Source of the DNA: Cacajao melanocephalus
Taxonomy: Eukaryota; Chordata; Mammalia; Primates; Pitheciidae
Direction of reading: 5' to 3'
NCBI GenBank assembly: GCA_963573385.1
Contig: CAUYLG010048248.1
Coordinates: 16,916-80,915, forward strand
DNA length: 64,000 bases
Part shown: one piece after another, positions 36,063 through 50,055 of the stretch
Layout of the letters: each line of letters starts with the position of its first letter
Position numbering within the stretch: position 1 is the stretch's first letter
Notes under the pieces: generated by a model
The model's database searches: none
Told to the model about the DNA's origin: nothing
What the model saw: only the letters and a program-made list of their open reading frames with translations
Translations under genes and position numbers: made by a program

Positions 36063-38645
36063 AAGTACATGGGATACATTTATTAAGATAGACCACATGC
36101 TGCAATTAAAATCAAACAACATAAATTGTCTATCCAAAGTAGTAGAAGTAGAAATCATCCTCTCTCAATAAATAAAATGTATGTATGTATCACCAAGTGT
36201 TTAAAAATTGAGATCATCACCCTTCTAAACAATAAACAATTTAATAAAGAAATTATAAATTTAATCAGAGAGTATGACAAACAGAAGTACAATATAATAA
36301 AATTTATAGAATTAGCTAATGCAATGAATTGAGGAAATTTGTAGCATTAATACTATGTTATTTTTAAAAGTTCTCAAATTGGTGACTTAAGGTTCAACTT
36401 CAAAATGATAGAAAAAAGTATACATTAAATGAAAAAAAGAAAAAGGGCACAAATCAATCAAATATAAAACATGTAAATAGACTTTAAAAAGATCAAAAAA
36501 ATTTCTAACCCCCTAGAGACTAATTTAGAAAAAATGGAGACAATAAAATCACCATAATTATGAGCGGGAGATTATCACTATAAGTCTCATAAACACTAGA
36601 AGTATAAGACAAAATGATAAGACTTATATCAGTAAATTAGACAACCAAGTTTGAATGTGATATTTAGTTAAAAAAATGCAACTTACCAAAATTGATACAA
36701 GACTAATAGAAAAATCTGAATTTTCTTACATTTGTTAAAGCAATTTTATGTTATAAAAATTTCCACAAAGAAAATTCTAGACTGATGGATTTTATTGGTA
36801 AATGCTATCAAGCATTTTTTAAAATAACTTTATTCTAACTTTTTCAGAAAATATAAGACATAGGACCACCTTTGTTTGGTCATGAGACTAGCAAAACCTT
36901 CATACCCAAATCTGACAATTGTATATACATATAATCATTCATATATATGTAACATAAACATAACATCTCATTAACATCAACACATTACTGCTTTAAAACA
37001 TTAGCAAATAAAGTCAAATAGTATTAAAATGGATAAGTCATTATAATCAAGTAGAGTTTATTTCTGAAAGGCAAAGTTGAATAGACACTCAAAAATCAAT
37101 TTTCATTCACCATATTAACAGAATAAAAGAGAAAAATCATATCATTTTGATAGATGTCCCAAATTCTCCAAACCTTTGACATAATTAAGCACTTCTTAGT
37201 GATAAAAACTCTCAGAAACTAATGACCAAAAGGACATTTTTTAATCTTATAAGGACATTTTCAAAAAACCTCACATATTTATTAATAATAAAATATTGAA
37301 TGTTTTTCCTCCAGGATAGGGAACAAGGAAGAATTTCCATTCTCATCAGTTCTGTTGAACACTACACCAATATGTGAGATCATTACAGTAAGGCAAGAAA
37401 AAAATGCATTCAGATCAAAAAGGAAGAAGTAAAACTTTCTCACTTAGAAGATAACATGAACATGATTGTTTAGAAAATGCCTACTAAAATTTACAAAATT
37501 ACTTGAAGTAATGGACAAATTTAGCAAGGACATGAGATAAAAAGTTATGTTACAAAAATCAATTGTATTTTTGTATACTAGCAGCAAACAACTGAAATTA
37601 AAAAACAATTCTATATGAAACAATACCAAAGCACTTTAAAATGTGCAAGACTTGTACCCTGAAAACTACAGAATGTTCCTAGGATAAACTAAAGGAGACC
37701 TACAGAACTGGGGAGACATATCATATTCATGAACTTAATATAATTAAGGTGACAATTTTTCTCTAATTTATCTGCTAACTTAGGGAAATCCAAACAAAAT
37801 ACCGGAAGGCTTTTTTTAAATTTGTAAAATTGATAAGCAGTTACTAAAATTTGTGTGGAAACAAAAAAAAAATCTTGATTAGACAAATCAGTTTTTTAAA
37901 AGAAAATGTTTCTCAACTTCATTGGTCATCAAAAATGCAAATAAAATCAATCATGAGGTACCACTTACACATCCATTAAAATAGGTACATTTTAAAAGAC
38001 AGACTATACCAAGTGAGGCTGTGGAGCAACTGGAACTTTCATGTATCTCTGGTGAGAATGTAAAATGGTACAATCACTTCAGAAAATGTAAAATTATGAA
38101 CATTTAAGTATGACATTAAGTGTACATAAGGATTAAACATACACCTTCCATAAAAACCAGCCATTCCATTCCTAAGTATTTACTCGAGTAATAATGGCAC
38201 ATTTTTACTTAACAGGATTGTTCATAGTAGCTTTATCCACGGTAGCCTCTAAACGGAAATAACTTAAATGCACAGCAAAAGCTGAATGGATAAACAAAAT
38301 GTGAGCGCTACTTAGCAGTAAAAAGGAAAGTAAGTGAAAGTAGACAAATACAAAAGAATACATGGTACATGATTCCATTTGTATAACATTCTACAAAATA
38401 CAAACTAATTTATAGTGGCAGAAAGCAGATTAGGGTTTGCCTGGGAATGGGATGGAGCAGGAATGGCTACAAAAGTCCATGAGGAATATAGTATGTATGA
38501 TGGTTATATATCTTGATGCTAGTGGTGATTTCATGGGTAAATATATGTATCAGAATGCATCTGATTGTATACTTTAAGCAGGCAGAGTTTATCAGATGGA
38601 AATTATACCTCAATAAAGTTGAGTTTAAAGTGATAAAATGGTTAG

Positions 38646-39924
38646 CTGAACATACACTAAACCTCTTTCCTGGTGGGAAAAAAAAAAGCAAGGTTCAAAA
38701 ACAAGAAAGAAATTTTGGTGTATATTAGAAACGGAAAGATATCAGTTACCTGGGAACAGCCATACCCAGATGCTCATATTGCAGCAAGAGGTAAGTTGCA
38801 TTATATGACCAGGAGCAGAAGTAGCATCACCTATAAAACTGGGACTCAGGGCTGTGCTATAGGTGCAGGTGCAGGACCCAGAATTGTACCACCAGTAATC
38901 AACTAAATCCCCAAACATAGATGGCCAGAGATTGTTGGCTTTGGAGCTGTATCTTGAGCAGACTTCAAGACCCACTCACAGGACAGCTGTCATAACTCTG
39001 GGCACACATAGATAAATGAGATTGTAAGCCAATGTAAAAGCAGACAGTGAAAGAGTCAACAAACTGAAGAAATATAGTCAAATAAAGATTTAAAAGCTTT
39101 CAATAAAGAACTTTTTAAAAGTATCTTTAAAATGTCCCAGAAAATTGAAAGAAAAGTAGCATCCATAAAAGATGATTGTGTGTTTAGTAGGTAATTATCC
39201 TCATAGACCAAAATTACTATCCACAAATTTGGAGATTTCCAAAATAATATAAGTTTTTACAAATATAGGATAAAAGTATTCAAAACTGTCTCTAGAGTAT
39301 GTTCAGTCTCTGTGTGTGTATGCGTGTGTAAGGGATAGTGATGAAGCATATCCTTTAAAGAAGAGGAAGAAATGACTCCAAAGGTAAAAGGAAAAAAATA
39401 ATGTGGTTAAAAATAATGCGGTAGAAAAAAAGAAGACAAAAGTAAGAGAGAATTTGTTAAGAAAGAAAAGAGCAGCTGGATCTTGGTGTTTTCCTACGTT
39501 CAGAATGTAGTAATTTTCTCTCTCTAACATTCCTCTCTATATTATTTATCAATATGTTTTTATTATGATTTACATAATGATAATTCCCCAATCATACATA
39601 TATACATTCCCATATATGTATATACATGTTTATATATAAATGTATTCCCACACTTTTATGTGACTTTCCCTCTGAGTGCTAGACATTATATGACTGCCAA
39701 CTTTAAAAGTAAATTTGGATGTCTTAGAGGTGTTGTAAAGTTGACTTGTTTTAAATTGAATACTTATGTTCCAGCACCAAATGGCTTTCCAACCATTCTT
39801 GCCCTTCCTCATCCTAATATGATACCACAGCTTACAATTTTTTTGAGCCCCAAATGTGGACGTTCTCCATGATTCCTCATTGTATTTCGCCACCACTACA
39901 TTAATTTACCAGAAGGTTATTAAA
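38646..39924. other. Unassigned DNA
   Basis: No gene or named repeat is recognised. Short overlapping frames on both strands (38467-38975, 39630-39896) have no domain signature. Confidence 0.5.
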
Positions 39925-40645
39925 ATCTATCTGCAAAGTATGTCCATTTTTTTTCTACCTCCGCTACTATGTCCTGGATTAAGCCGCCATTGTCTCTTGC
40001 CTTGACTCTTTACAATAGCCTTCTCTATTCTCCTAGCTTCTATTCTTGTATTTCCTGTAATGCTCAATGTAACAGAAAGAGTCTTTTAAAACGCTAACCA
40101 GACCTTGTCTCTCTCAGGCTTACAATCTTCCAGTATCTTACTATTTCACTTGGAGTCAAATGCAAACTCTTCATCACAGCCTATGATGTTCTGCTTGATA
40201 TCACCCCTTCCCAACTCTCCAACCTTTTTTGATGTTCCTCTCTCCTTCCTCAGACGGCTCAAGACAATGACATTTTTCCAGCTCTTTGACAATGGAAGCT
40301 CTTTTGACTTTGCTTCCTGCCTCATTCCTCAGGCAGGAAGCCTCTTTTTCCATTCTTCATGTCGCTAGATCCTGCTGATTATTCCAGTTTCATTCTAATT
40401 TTTGTCCTGTAGAGAGCTCCTCTCTGACACTATTTAAGGGTACTTTCTTGTTACTCTTTATCTCAGCCACTGATGGTCTTTCTACATAGGACTTATCATA
40501 ATTTTTAATGTACGTCCTTGGCTTTTGCTCCATTTCTCCCTGTGTGGCTGCAGCTAGTGCCTGAGGACAGGGACTCCATCCATCTTCAACCCACCATGGA
40601 GTAGATAACTAGGACATGCTGTTTGAGTAATAATTCTGGTTATTT
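39925..40645 (+). repeat. L2 element, sense 3' region
   Basis: A long, clear L2 match: 'cctggattaagccgccattg', 'tctcttgccttgactcttta', 'caatagccttctctattctc', 'cttttaaaacgctaaccaga', 'cttggagtcaaatgcaaact', 'cagcctatgatgttctgctt'. It carries an 11-bp inverted repeat (40312-40322 / 40331-40341). The 87-codon frame 40105-40368 lies inside it. Confidence 0.88.
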
Positions 40646-41729
40646 AGGCATGCTGTAATTTTAAAAAAAGAGTGTGGAATGGCAGAATTAATCATATTTG
40701 TTTTAATTTCAACTGTCTCCTGTCATCAGTGACCTAAATAAGAAGCTATATTTATTTATCCTAAATCAAAATTAGTTTAATAAACTTAGGAAAACAAGAT
40801 TTTCTCTGAAACATTTTTATGGAACAAAAGATTCTCTAATAGACAAACAATATTGAGAGGTAGAGGAGCATTCCAGGATACTTAGTGAGCATTTCCTATG
40901 AGAGAGTAATTCATCTTCAGTGTAGGAAGGTCCTGACTAGCTCTCCAAAGACATAAAATTATACAAACTGAAGCCATTAGGTTGAATTTAAGACATTGAA
41001 GCAATATTCTAAAATGGCCTTGTTTTATGAATATGAATAGCAATTTGAGGTTATGTGAGGTCACTGGTAGAATAGCTTTTTCTGCTGTCTCCTTTGGGAT
41101 TTTGGATAGAATGGGGTGGTGGGGGTGGGTGTTATATTACTACCATTGAAAGCCGCTTCAAACTCTGAAACAATGCATTGAAAAGCCCATTTTTTTCTTG
41201 GCAGCTTCCAAGTTAGAGAGTGTGGGTGGCAGTCGATTTTCTATTTCACCGTATGCCAAATTCCTCTGGATTTGATTTGATCCAAATAGCAGGTAACTTT
41301 AGTTAAGTGATAAGAAGTTTAGTTGGGGAAGAAGAGGAGAAGGAAAGGATAGAGGTACCATCAACCTGTCATTTTGGGTTTATTTGTTGTTGTTTTTGTT
41401 TTACTGGCAAATATAGACATCAAGGTCTATTTATTCAACTAAATTATTTAGTTTGGGTTTTGTTCGTATTGGCAGAGGCTCTGTAAGATTCAGCTTAAGC
41501 ATCTGAGATCTTGTGAGAACCTATTAGCTCAGATTTACTTCACATAAGTTCAAGGGTGACAGGTCAATGTATCATAGGGCAGAAGACACTATGGTTTAAT
41601 CATTTAAACTTTTCATGTTGTGATTTGATAAAAGTACCGTGTAGGGACAACTCATTGCCCAGGAGATGCCATTATAGGAGGCAGAAGGAAAAAACTACCT
41701 GTAGTGAATTGATTGCAGTAACGACTGAT
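40646..41729. other. Unassigned DNA
   Basis: G-rich tract at 41112-41131 (three G-runs only). The 93-codon frame 41556-41837 has no recognisable domain. Confidence 0.5.
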
Positions 41730-42145
41730 TTTTTTACTCTTCTTAGTAACCTTGCTATCTTGAAGTATCCTTCCACAATAATTCATGTAACTCGTTTGGA
41801 CCAAAGAGATGGAAACCATGACACAAAGAGAGACTAGAAAAGCACTCAGACATTGGAGCCAGATCCCTTGCTGCTCTTGAATTCTGTCATCATATGAACA
41901 TACCCAGACTAGCCTCCTGGAGTTGGAGAGGTCATTTGGAGAAGATTCAGAGTGCCCTAACTAGCCCTCCAGCTTAACCAGAAGCTGACATCTAACTGCA
42001 AACACACTAGTAACCTAGACTGACAGAATTGCAGAGCTGCGTACAGCCCAGTATTTTGCTCTGCTGATCTGTGCATGTTGATAAACGGATGGCTCAGCCA
42101 CTAAATTTTAGGATGGGTTGTTGTGTAGCAAATACCAGCTGATCT
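41730..42145 (+). repeat. Possible old LTR or other interspersed repeat
   Basis: 'ttggaccaaagagatggaaa', 'gccactaaattttaggatgg' and 'gttgttgtgtagcaaatacc' resemble the end of an old recurrent repeat (MLT1-like). Only partial similarity is seen, so this is tentative. Confidence 0.4.
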
Positions 42146-42872
42146 ATCAAGTATGGATAATAGATCCATTCTAAGAAGGGGAAACAAAATCAAGACCCAC
42201 CAGATATTTATCTATTGAAAATCGTTGGATTAGTAACTGTGCTATGAGTTGGAAACCAGATTTGTCTTTAGGAACATTTCAAGTGCTCCAGTATGATTGT
42301 ATATGCTTCTACAGGAGAGCTCACTAAACACCTCTTTACTGACTATACATGATGCAGAGGAGCTAGGATAGTTTTAGGTGTTTTAATTAAAGTGATTTTG
42401 TCCTTTTGAAGTTGAGTGGAAGGCTATTCACCAGGAAGCGCTTTCCATTCCGGTCTAATTCTTATGTGGCCTATTTTCCATAATAGTACTGGAAAGACTC
42501 CCTAGCAGACTTTATTGCAGATTACAGGGGTGGCCTGTACTGAGAAAAAAAAAATGTTAAATTATAGCTTCAAATTTGCTGCAATATTTCCCAAGATCAT
42601 CATTTTTTAAAAAATTCAAGAAGCCAGGTGTGAGTTTATGAGGATAACTGAAGGCCAAAATGAAAGCTCTGCTCTCTCTTAGAAATTGGAAATACCTTGA
42701 AGCATGCCTTCCAACACAGCACAGCAAGGGCTCCTAGGAGAAGGTGGCAGCTGAAAGACCAGTCTGGTACCCAATAAAAAGGAATATTGCAAATAGTAAT
42801 AATATCTCTGAGGAACTGCCTTGGGTAAGCCACTGTAATTTGACATGTCAGTCAAATAAAATAGAAAGCTTT
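42146..42872. other. Unassigned DNA
   Basis: No gene or named repeat is recognised. Confidence 0.5.
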
Positions 42873-42888
42873 AAAAGAGTTTTTTTAA

Positions 42889-43174
42889 ACAGTTTTTTAA
42901 AAAATTATATTTTAAGTTCTGGGGTACATGTGCAGATCCTGCAGGATTCTTACATAGGTATACCCATGCCATGGTGATTTGCTGCATCCATCCCCCCATC
43001 ATCTTCATTAGGTATTTCTCCTAATACTATCCCTCCGCAATCCCCCCACCCCCTGCTATCCCTCCCCTAGCCTCCCCACCCCCCAGCAGGCCCCAGTGTG
43101 TGATGTTCCCCTCCCTGTGTCCATGTGTTCTCATTGTTTATTGTTCAACACCCACTTATGGGTAAGAACAAGCG
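42889..43174 (-). mobile_element. L1PA/L1PB 3'-UTR, antisense
   Basis: 'ttctggggtacatgtgcaga', 'catcttcattaggtatttct' and 'ccagtgtgtgatgttcccct' identify the antisense 3'-UTR, including the C-rich (sense G-rich, quadruplex-prone) tract at 43040-43090. Near-identical flanks (42873-42888 'aaaagagttttttta' and 43175-43189 'aaacgagtttttaaa') form a plausible target-site duplication. About 285 bp survive. Confidence 0.92.
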
Positions 43175-43189
43175 AAACGAGTTTTTAAA

Positions 43190-44659
43190 TTTATCTGACA
43201 GCATCACATTCAAAAGGGATGTTGTAAACATGAGATACTGTGCAAAGTCTGTTTATTAATGTGTAGAATGAATAAGGGACAGGTATTCTTTACTATCCCC
43301 AAAACAGTGTGGGAGGGGATCAAGACAATAGAAGATACTGCAACAGCATCTGCCATGCAAAGCACAGGACTGAATATATGTGGGCTTAGGAGCCTTTTCC
43401 GTCATATCTGCAGACGCTGATTGAATAAAAGTCAAATGTGTCGGGAATTTTATTAATTATTCAATCAGGCAACTGTCTGAGGCTAAACAATATGATACAG
43501 CAAAATTTACAACTATCTATTACTCTGCCTTTTTACAGGATTCTTCTCATGCAAATTTTATGTTCAAAAGCTGCAGTTTCAGAGACACCAAAATGATTCA
43601 AGTCATTTTTATACTTCTTCCAAAGCATAACAATTGCTAGGACTCCTTGAGTTCATACTATTTGTGTTTGCCTAGGCACTGTTCTAAGCTTCAGGTATGA
43701 AGGGAACAAAATATGTTGAAGGGTAATGTTTCCCTTGCTCTCTAAGATGAGCTTTTCCCTTTTAGGCTCCTTTACTCTTTAGGTGTGTTTTGTTTTGCCA
43801 TGCAGGTTTTCAGATTTGGGTTTTTCTTTTAATTTTTACTGTTTTTGTTTTCTGGTTTGTTTTTATTTTGGTAATGCAAAAGAGAAAGAATGGACAGAAG
43901 AGAATATAAACCAGCAGTGCTTGTCCTAATTTGATATCCTAGTTTGCCTGTTGAATCAGAGCTAAAGTGCTCCCTCTCTCTCTGTTTTTTCCTATCTCTC
44001 ACAGAGAATGTGGGAAATTGATGAAGCAGGGAAAATAGAATTTTAAAAATTCAAAAACATTTAGTTTTTAAAATAGGCATTGAGAGTTGGGAGGAAGAAA
44101 AAAAGATGGGAAATTTGTGGGTAGTCTAAGGAATTGGAGAGAATGTGGGGGGAATTTTGCCATATAAAAAGGATTCACAGCAGCTGTGAGTATGGGAGGC
44201 TTGCTTGGCAGGGGGTTAGAGATTGAGGGGGGAGCAGAAAAGATTTTGAAAAGTGTTGCTGTGCTTATGAATTGAATATTCTCTAGGTTTCTTTGAGGGA
44301 TACAAAGACACATGGAATTCCTTTTTATTTATGTTAGGTTATGCTTCTTTGAAAATGACTTTATACAATGACTGAGATACTTTATATAACCAGGGTAGCT
44401 GCTGAGAGGTGACAAATAGAAAATGGCATTACTTCTTTTTCCAATGGCTGTAACCCATTTTCTGCTGATTCTCACCGCACAGATGACCTCTTAGGCTCAT
44501 AGATTTCATAGCTTTCCTCTCACTTCCCATTATTAAAGTCTAGGTGAGTTTTAGCCATGCTTCACATTCAATCCTATTTCCACATTAGGGTTCTTTCTCT
44601 CTCTCCTTTTGGTATGTAGCTCCTCAATAAAAGGAGGATTCATTAGGAGAAAAAAGGTG
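43190..44659. other. Unassigned DNA
   Basis: Positions 43635-43715 resemble an antisense L2 3' end at low confidence. No gene is called; the 81-codon antisense frame 44068-44313 lacks any signature. Confidence 0.45.
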
Positions 44660-45130
44660 TGTCAGTCAGATTCCATCAGGAAATATACCATAACTCAAAA
44701 CAGGATAATCAAAGGAGAGTTTATTCACAAAAGATATTTACAAAGGTAAGTGAAGAGAAAACAAAAAGCATAATGAAGTAGAGTAGACAGGGTTTAGTGG
44801 CAGCCAAGTTTTTACCACTCCTGCAGGGAGAAGGGTCAGATGTGGTCACTGGGACTTGGAAGGAGAGTTATGTAAAAGCCCCTTTAAGAGTAGTGGTGAC
44901 CTGTGTCAAGGGACACAGCCAGCCTGTTTGGTCTTGTAGAAGGGAGCCCTAACCTTACTCTTCTATCTCCCTCCGATTTCTTTCCAGGGTTCTCAATTGG
45001 TGAAACCCAACTAGTTTCAGGTGTCAAAAAAATCTATTGATGTAGTTCATGCAGTTGATTTCCTGGGATCAGAATATAGGGAAGAAGGGTGAAGGATGGA
45101 TCTGGACAGGCAAAAGAAAGCTATATCTAT
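44660..45130. repeat. Probable old interspersed repeat, family unknown
   Basis: 'gtcagattccatcaggaaat', 'gagagtttattcacaaaaga', 'attgatgtagttcatgcagt' and 'gaaggatggatctggacagg' recall a recurrent mammalian repeat that I cannot name. Confidence 0.35.
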
Positions 45131-45490
45131 ATCCTATCAAGAGCTGCTCTTCTCTTTCATCTAATTCATGCCTCCAGCACAGGAAAGCAAAAGGTTCTAC
45201 CAACTATCATAGCAGGGAGGAGTTATTTCCACCAACTTATAATCCAAGCTGGAATCTAAATGTTTGTTACTGCTGGTATTCTTTATATAAGGAAGTATGG
45301 GGGAAAAAAAGAGTACAAAGGAAATGGTCAAGTAATAAAACAGATGCTACAATTTTTGCAGCCCTATCTGGTCATGAGGCCTGAGATGGTAATAATTGCT
45401 GTCGACTTCCGCCACTCATTCCATGTTCCCCTTGTCTTTTGCCAGCTCCTCAGTTAGTGGATGGTTCATTTATGTCTACAGGATCTGAAT

Positions 45491-45823
<333 letters not shown>

Positions 45824-46169
45824 GTTGGATTTATGAGTTTTTTAAATTTACCAGACTATGGGGCAAAGGAACAGTAAGAATAGGCCAGTTGAGTTATTTG
45901 GGTAGCAGCACCCTAGTTTCTTCCAGAGAATGGGATCAGCACTGTAACTGCTGATTCCTGCTCTGTCCATTGGTTCACATTTATGAGCAGCTGTAAATGG
46001 CTAGGAGGCGTTTTCAGCTTCAGTGTATGAGGAATAGTACTGTTTCATGGTGGAATCCTCCTGGGGACTAACAACTACAAATCTACTAAACCCCAGTGGC
46101 TTAAACACTTTGGTTACAATTTTGTTCTTTTTTTTCTCCATTTCTTCCCTTTTTAACAAAAACTTTTTC

Positions 46170-46741
46170 TTTTTTTTAATTATTCTTTCAGTTCTGGGAT
46201 ACAGGTATAGAATGTGCAGGTTTGTTACATAGGTGTACACGTGCCATGGTGATTCGCTGCACCCATTAACCCATCATATACATTAGGTATTTCTCCTAAT
46301 GCTATCCCTCCCCTAGCTACCCACCCACCGACAGGCCCAGGTGTGCGATGTTCCCCTCCCTGTGTCCATGTGTTCCTATTGTTCAATTCCCACTTATGAG
46401 TTAGAACATGCAGTGTTTGGCTTTCTGTTCCTGTGTTAGTTTGCTGAGAGTGATGGCTTCCAGGTTCATCCATCTCCCTGCAAAGGACATGAACTCATCC
46501 TTTTGTATGGCTGCATAGTATTCCCTGGTGTATATGTACTACATTTCTTTATCCAGACTATCATTGATGGGCATTTGGGTTGGTTCCAAGTCTTTGCTAT
46601 TGTGAACTGTGCTGTAATAAACATACGTATGCATGTGTCTTTATGGTAGAATGATTTATAATCCTTTGGGCATATACCCAGTAATGGGATTGCTGGATCA
46701 AATGGTATTTCTGGTTTTAGATCCTTGAGGAATCACCACAC
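46170..46741 (-). mobile_element. L1PA 3' end, antisense
   Basis: Antisense L1PA 3'-UTR and ORF2 terminus: 'gtgcaggtttgttacatagg', 'acccatcatatacattaggt', 'tatggctgcatagtattccc', 'cccagtaatgggattgctgg', ending near 'aggaatcaccacactc'. About 570 bp. The candidate target-site repeat ('cttccc' on both sides) is weak. Confidence 0.93.
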
Positions 46742-47564
46742 TCTCTTCCCCTAACTTATTGTGGTCATTCCACCTTGACTTTGATTGTCTGAGTGGCCTT
46801 TACCAATCTGAGATGACATTATTCCCACTGAGATTAGTGAACCCAAAGTGTAATAGCATATTTCTCTGCCACTTTTAGTCTTAAGGGGGCAACAACCACA
46901 GAGAGCTTCAAAGCTACTGACATCCTTTCATAAATGCTTTTTTTTAATGCATTATCTGTTCTCTAGGCCCATCCAGATGTGAAGTAGCTGAGCAAGTTGC
47001 ACATAATATATACCTGCTTTCTGAAACATTTGGACTTTTTTTACTTTTTGTAGTATGTAAACAAAGAAGTTTCTGGCAGTTTGACCTCAATAATTATAAG
47101 CCCTGATTAAGTCCATATTTTGATTATTTAGCCCAGCAAACTATTAACCCACTTTCTTGAGCTCAAGACAACACATTAATTCTGAATCTCAGGTGGATGA
47201 GACATAGAACAATGAATTTGGCTCCGTCAAGTCTTATGTTCTGTCTCTGTTGGCTTAACACTCTTAGAATCTATTTTCACAAATGCACATCAGGGACTTG
47301 TTGGCATACATTGGTAATGCTTGCAATTGCATTGGTGTAAAGGTTTTCTCCTTCTACAATAGGCCTTCCATAACTCAGTCTGGGCTATGTGTTACTTTAG
47401 GATTAGAGGCAATGAAAGGTGGCAGAGTATGTCTTGACAAAAATGGGCATCAGCTTGAGAGCCAACCAATAAAATACTATTTTTTTCCAGAGAATAATAG
47501 TTGAAAGGGGATGTCTCTACTGTCAAAGGACATTCAGAAGAATTTTGAAGTTTAATTTTCTCAG
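46742..47564. other. Unassigned DNA
   Basis: No gene or named repeat is recognised. The 73-codon frame 47283-47504 has no signature. Confidence 0.5.
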
Positions 47565-48190
47565 TCCCAACTTCTGGCTAAGATGGAATAATAGGGATTG
47601 AATTCGCCTTCCAACTAAAAAAAAAAAACTGAACACAATTACGAAATAATGATTATTGAGATATTAGACATCAGAAACAGCTGGGTTTGTTTCCTAGAAG
47701 ATGAGAAACAGATAACATGAGTGATATGATTGCCCATCTTGCTGTCTAGAGAATGTTTCCAGGCTACGGTGTATTGAAGAAGATCCCAGAAAGAACTTAG
47801 TGCCCGCCCAGAAATGAGAAGACTTTAAGAGGTCAGGAGGCCAAGTCAGCTAGGTACAGAAAGCAGAGTACCAGATAGAAGAGAGCTATACAGAGAATGA
47901 ATTGCAGAAATCTGCAGAGGCTCACTTAAATTGAACTAAAATCAGTTTAAGAGTGACCAACATATGCAGGTGAGGAAACTACTCAGGTTAAACAAGTAAT
48001 CACTCCAAAGGATTAGAGAAAACAATTTCTAGTGCTCCATTAGGGCTGAGAATAGTACCTATTATCTTCATTGGAACAACCTCATAATTCAAAAGGCATT
48101 TTAGAGTCCTGCCTCAGTAGTAGTGAAAATTACCTCTAGACTAAAGCTTTAAAATAAGACCTGAAAGAATTGAAACTAGTCCCAAATAAC
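47565..48190 (+). repeat. Probable L1M 5'-UTR-type fragment
   Basis: 'cttctggctaagatggaata' and 'agacatcagaaacagctggg' resemble the 5' end of old LINE-1 elements in sense. The rest is too diverged to assign. Confidence 0.5.
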
Positions 48191-48536
48191 TTACCCATGT
48201 TCTTTGCTCGTTATTCTTTTGTGCAGGTTTAGATTTCCATCTGGTATCATTGTTATTTTATCTAAAGGACTTCCTTTAAAATGTCTTATAGTATAGATAC
48301 ACTGGCAATACATTCTTTCAGTTTTTGTATGTCTTACACAGTCTTTATTTCACATTTGTTTTTGAAAGATATTTTACTAGATAAGGAATTCTAGGTTGAC
48401 AGTTAATTTTCCTTTCAGAGCGTGAAGGATATCTTTTAGTTTGCACTGCCTCTCATGGAAGTCTGTTGTCATCTTTATGTGTTCCTCTGCACATGATATG
48501 TTTCTTTTCTGTCTATCTCTTGATGTGACTTTATTC

Positions 48537-48537
<1 letters not shown>

Positions 48538-48568
<31 letters not shown>
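48538..48568. repeat. (TG)n microsatellite
   Basis: About 15 TG units; alternating purine-pyrimidine, Z-DNA-prone. Confidence 0.95.
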
Positions 48569-48570
<2 letters not shown>

Positions 48571-48803
48571 AGAGTTTTCTGAGTTTCTGGAATTTGTGGG
48601 TATATAGTTTGTATAAAGTATGAAAATTTACCAGCCATCATTTCTTCAAGTATTTTTTTCTTTCCTACTTCCTCCATTGAAGACTCCAAAAACAGGTATA
48701 GTTGGCAGCTTGAAGTTGTGCCACAGCTCTCTGATGCTCTGTTCATTTCTTTCAGTCTAATTTTCATCTGTTTCTATTACAATGTCTCCAACTTCATGAA
48801 TCT

Positions 48804-49082
48804 TTTTTTTTTTTTTTTTTTTACAAAGTTTCACTCTCTCACCCAGGCTGAAGTGGCATGATCTCGGCTCACTATAACCTCCACCCCCTGGGTTCAAGTG
48901 ATTCTCCCGAGCCTCAGGAGTAGCCAGGATTACAGGCATGAGCCACCACACCTGGCTAATTTTTGTATTTTTAGTAGAGACAGGGTTTCCCTGTGGTGGC
49001 CAGGCCGGTCTCGAACTCCTAATCTGCCCACCTCAGTGTCCCAAAGTGCTAGGATTATGGGCATGAGCCACCACACCAGGCC
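48804..49082 (-). mobile_element. Alu element, antisense
   Basis: A poly-T of about 19, then 'caaagtttcactctctcacc', 'ggttcaagtgattctcccga' and 'gagccaccacaccaggcc'. A short internal deletion near 48900 removes part of the left-arm sequence. Flanks 'cttcatgaatctttt' and 'cattcatggcttttt' may be a diverged target-site repeat. Confidence 0.93.
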
Positions 49083-49375
49083 ATTCATGGCTTTTTTTTT
49101 CTGCAATGTCTAATCTGCTGTTAATTCATTCAGTATAGTTTTCAACTCAGACATTTTTGCTTTTATCTTTAGAAATTTGATTTGTTCTTTTTATATCTTT
49201 TATGATTTTGCTTACTGCATCTTTTCTATAGTTTCTTGAATGTGTGCAACACACATATAGTAATTGCTTTAAATTGTGTGATTATTATATGTCATTTCTG
49301 GGTAGATTTCTATAGATTTTTCTTCTCATTGAGTTTTTCATGAGTTATGACTCCACTTCTGTTAGGATAGCAAAA

Positions 49376-50055
49376 ACTAAAAAGAATGATAATTCCAAGT
49401 TTTGATGAGGATGTAGAGCACCTGAACCTTTCATATAATGCAGATAGGGATATAAAATGATACAACCACTAAGGAAAATGTTCGTATCACCTATATAACC
49501 CTGCTATTTCTATCTTAGGTACTTATCCAAAAGAGATAAAAGCATATGTCCATATATTGACTTGTATATAAATCCTCATAATAGCTTTATTTTTACTTGG
49601 CAAAAACTGGACACAACTTAAATGCCCATTAGCAAGTGATTGGATAAACAAATTATATCTACAGAAAGAAATAGTACTCAGCAATAAAAATGAACTTTGC
49701 AATCAACAACATGTATAAATCTCCAGCAACATGCATAAAACAATTATGTTGAGTGTAAGGAGACAAATAAAAGTAACATAAACTTGTATACAATTCTGGA
49801 AAATAAACACTGATACATAGTAACAGGAAGTAGATTAGTGATCTGCATGGAGATAAAGCAGGATAGGAAGTTGCAAATGACAGAGATTACAAACTTTTAT
49901 AGGTGGTGGTTATTTTAATTATTATTTTAGTGATGGTTTTTAGGGGTGTGTGTGTGTGTGTGTGTGTGTGTCAAAATTGATCAGTTGTATAATTTAAATA
50001 TCTGGAGTTTATTTTATGTAAGTTATATCTCAGTAAAGATACCTAAAATGTAAAA
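49376..50055 (+). mobile_element. L1M 3' end, sense
   Basis: 'gttttgatgaggatgtagag', 'atttttacttggcaaaaact', 'aaatgcccattagcaagtga', 'aatagtactcagcaataaaa' and 'tatatctcagtaaagatacc' are the typical 3'-UTR of old L1M (L1MC/MD range), followed by an A-rich tail. A (GT)n repeat sits at 49946-49971. Confidence 0.88.

Larger units (their letters stand above)
48191..49375 (-). repeat. L1M/HAL1-like sequence, interrupted by an Alu
   Basis: T-rich strand with 'ggaattctaggttgacagtt' (48386), 'catcatttcttcaagtattt' (48637) and 'ctgatgctctgttcatttct' (48731), the usual order in old L1M/HAL1 antisense DNA. It resumes after the Alu with 'taatctgctgttaattcatt' (49111). A (TG)n repeat (48538-48568) expanded inside it. 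Confidence 0.65.

Noticed and set aside
41112..41131. G-quadruplex at the G-rich tract
   Set aside because: Only three runs of three or more G are present, so the canonical motif is not met.
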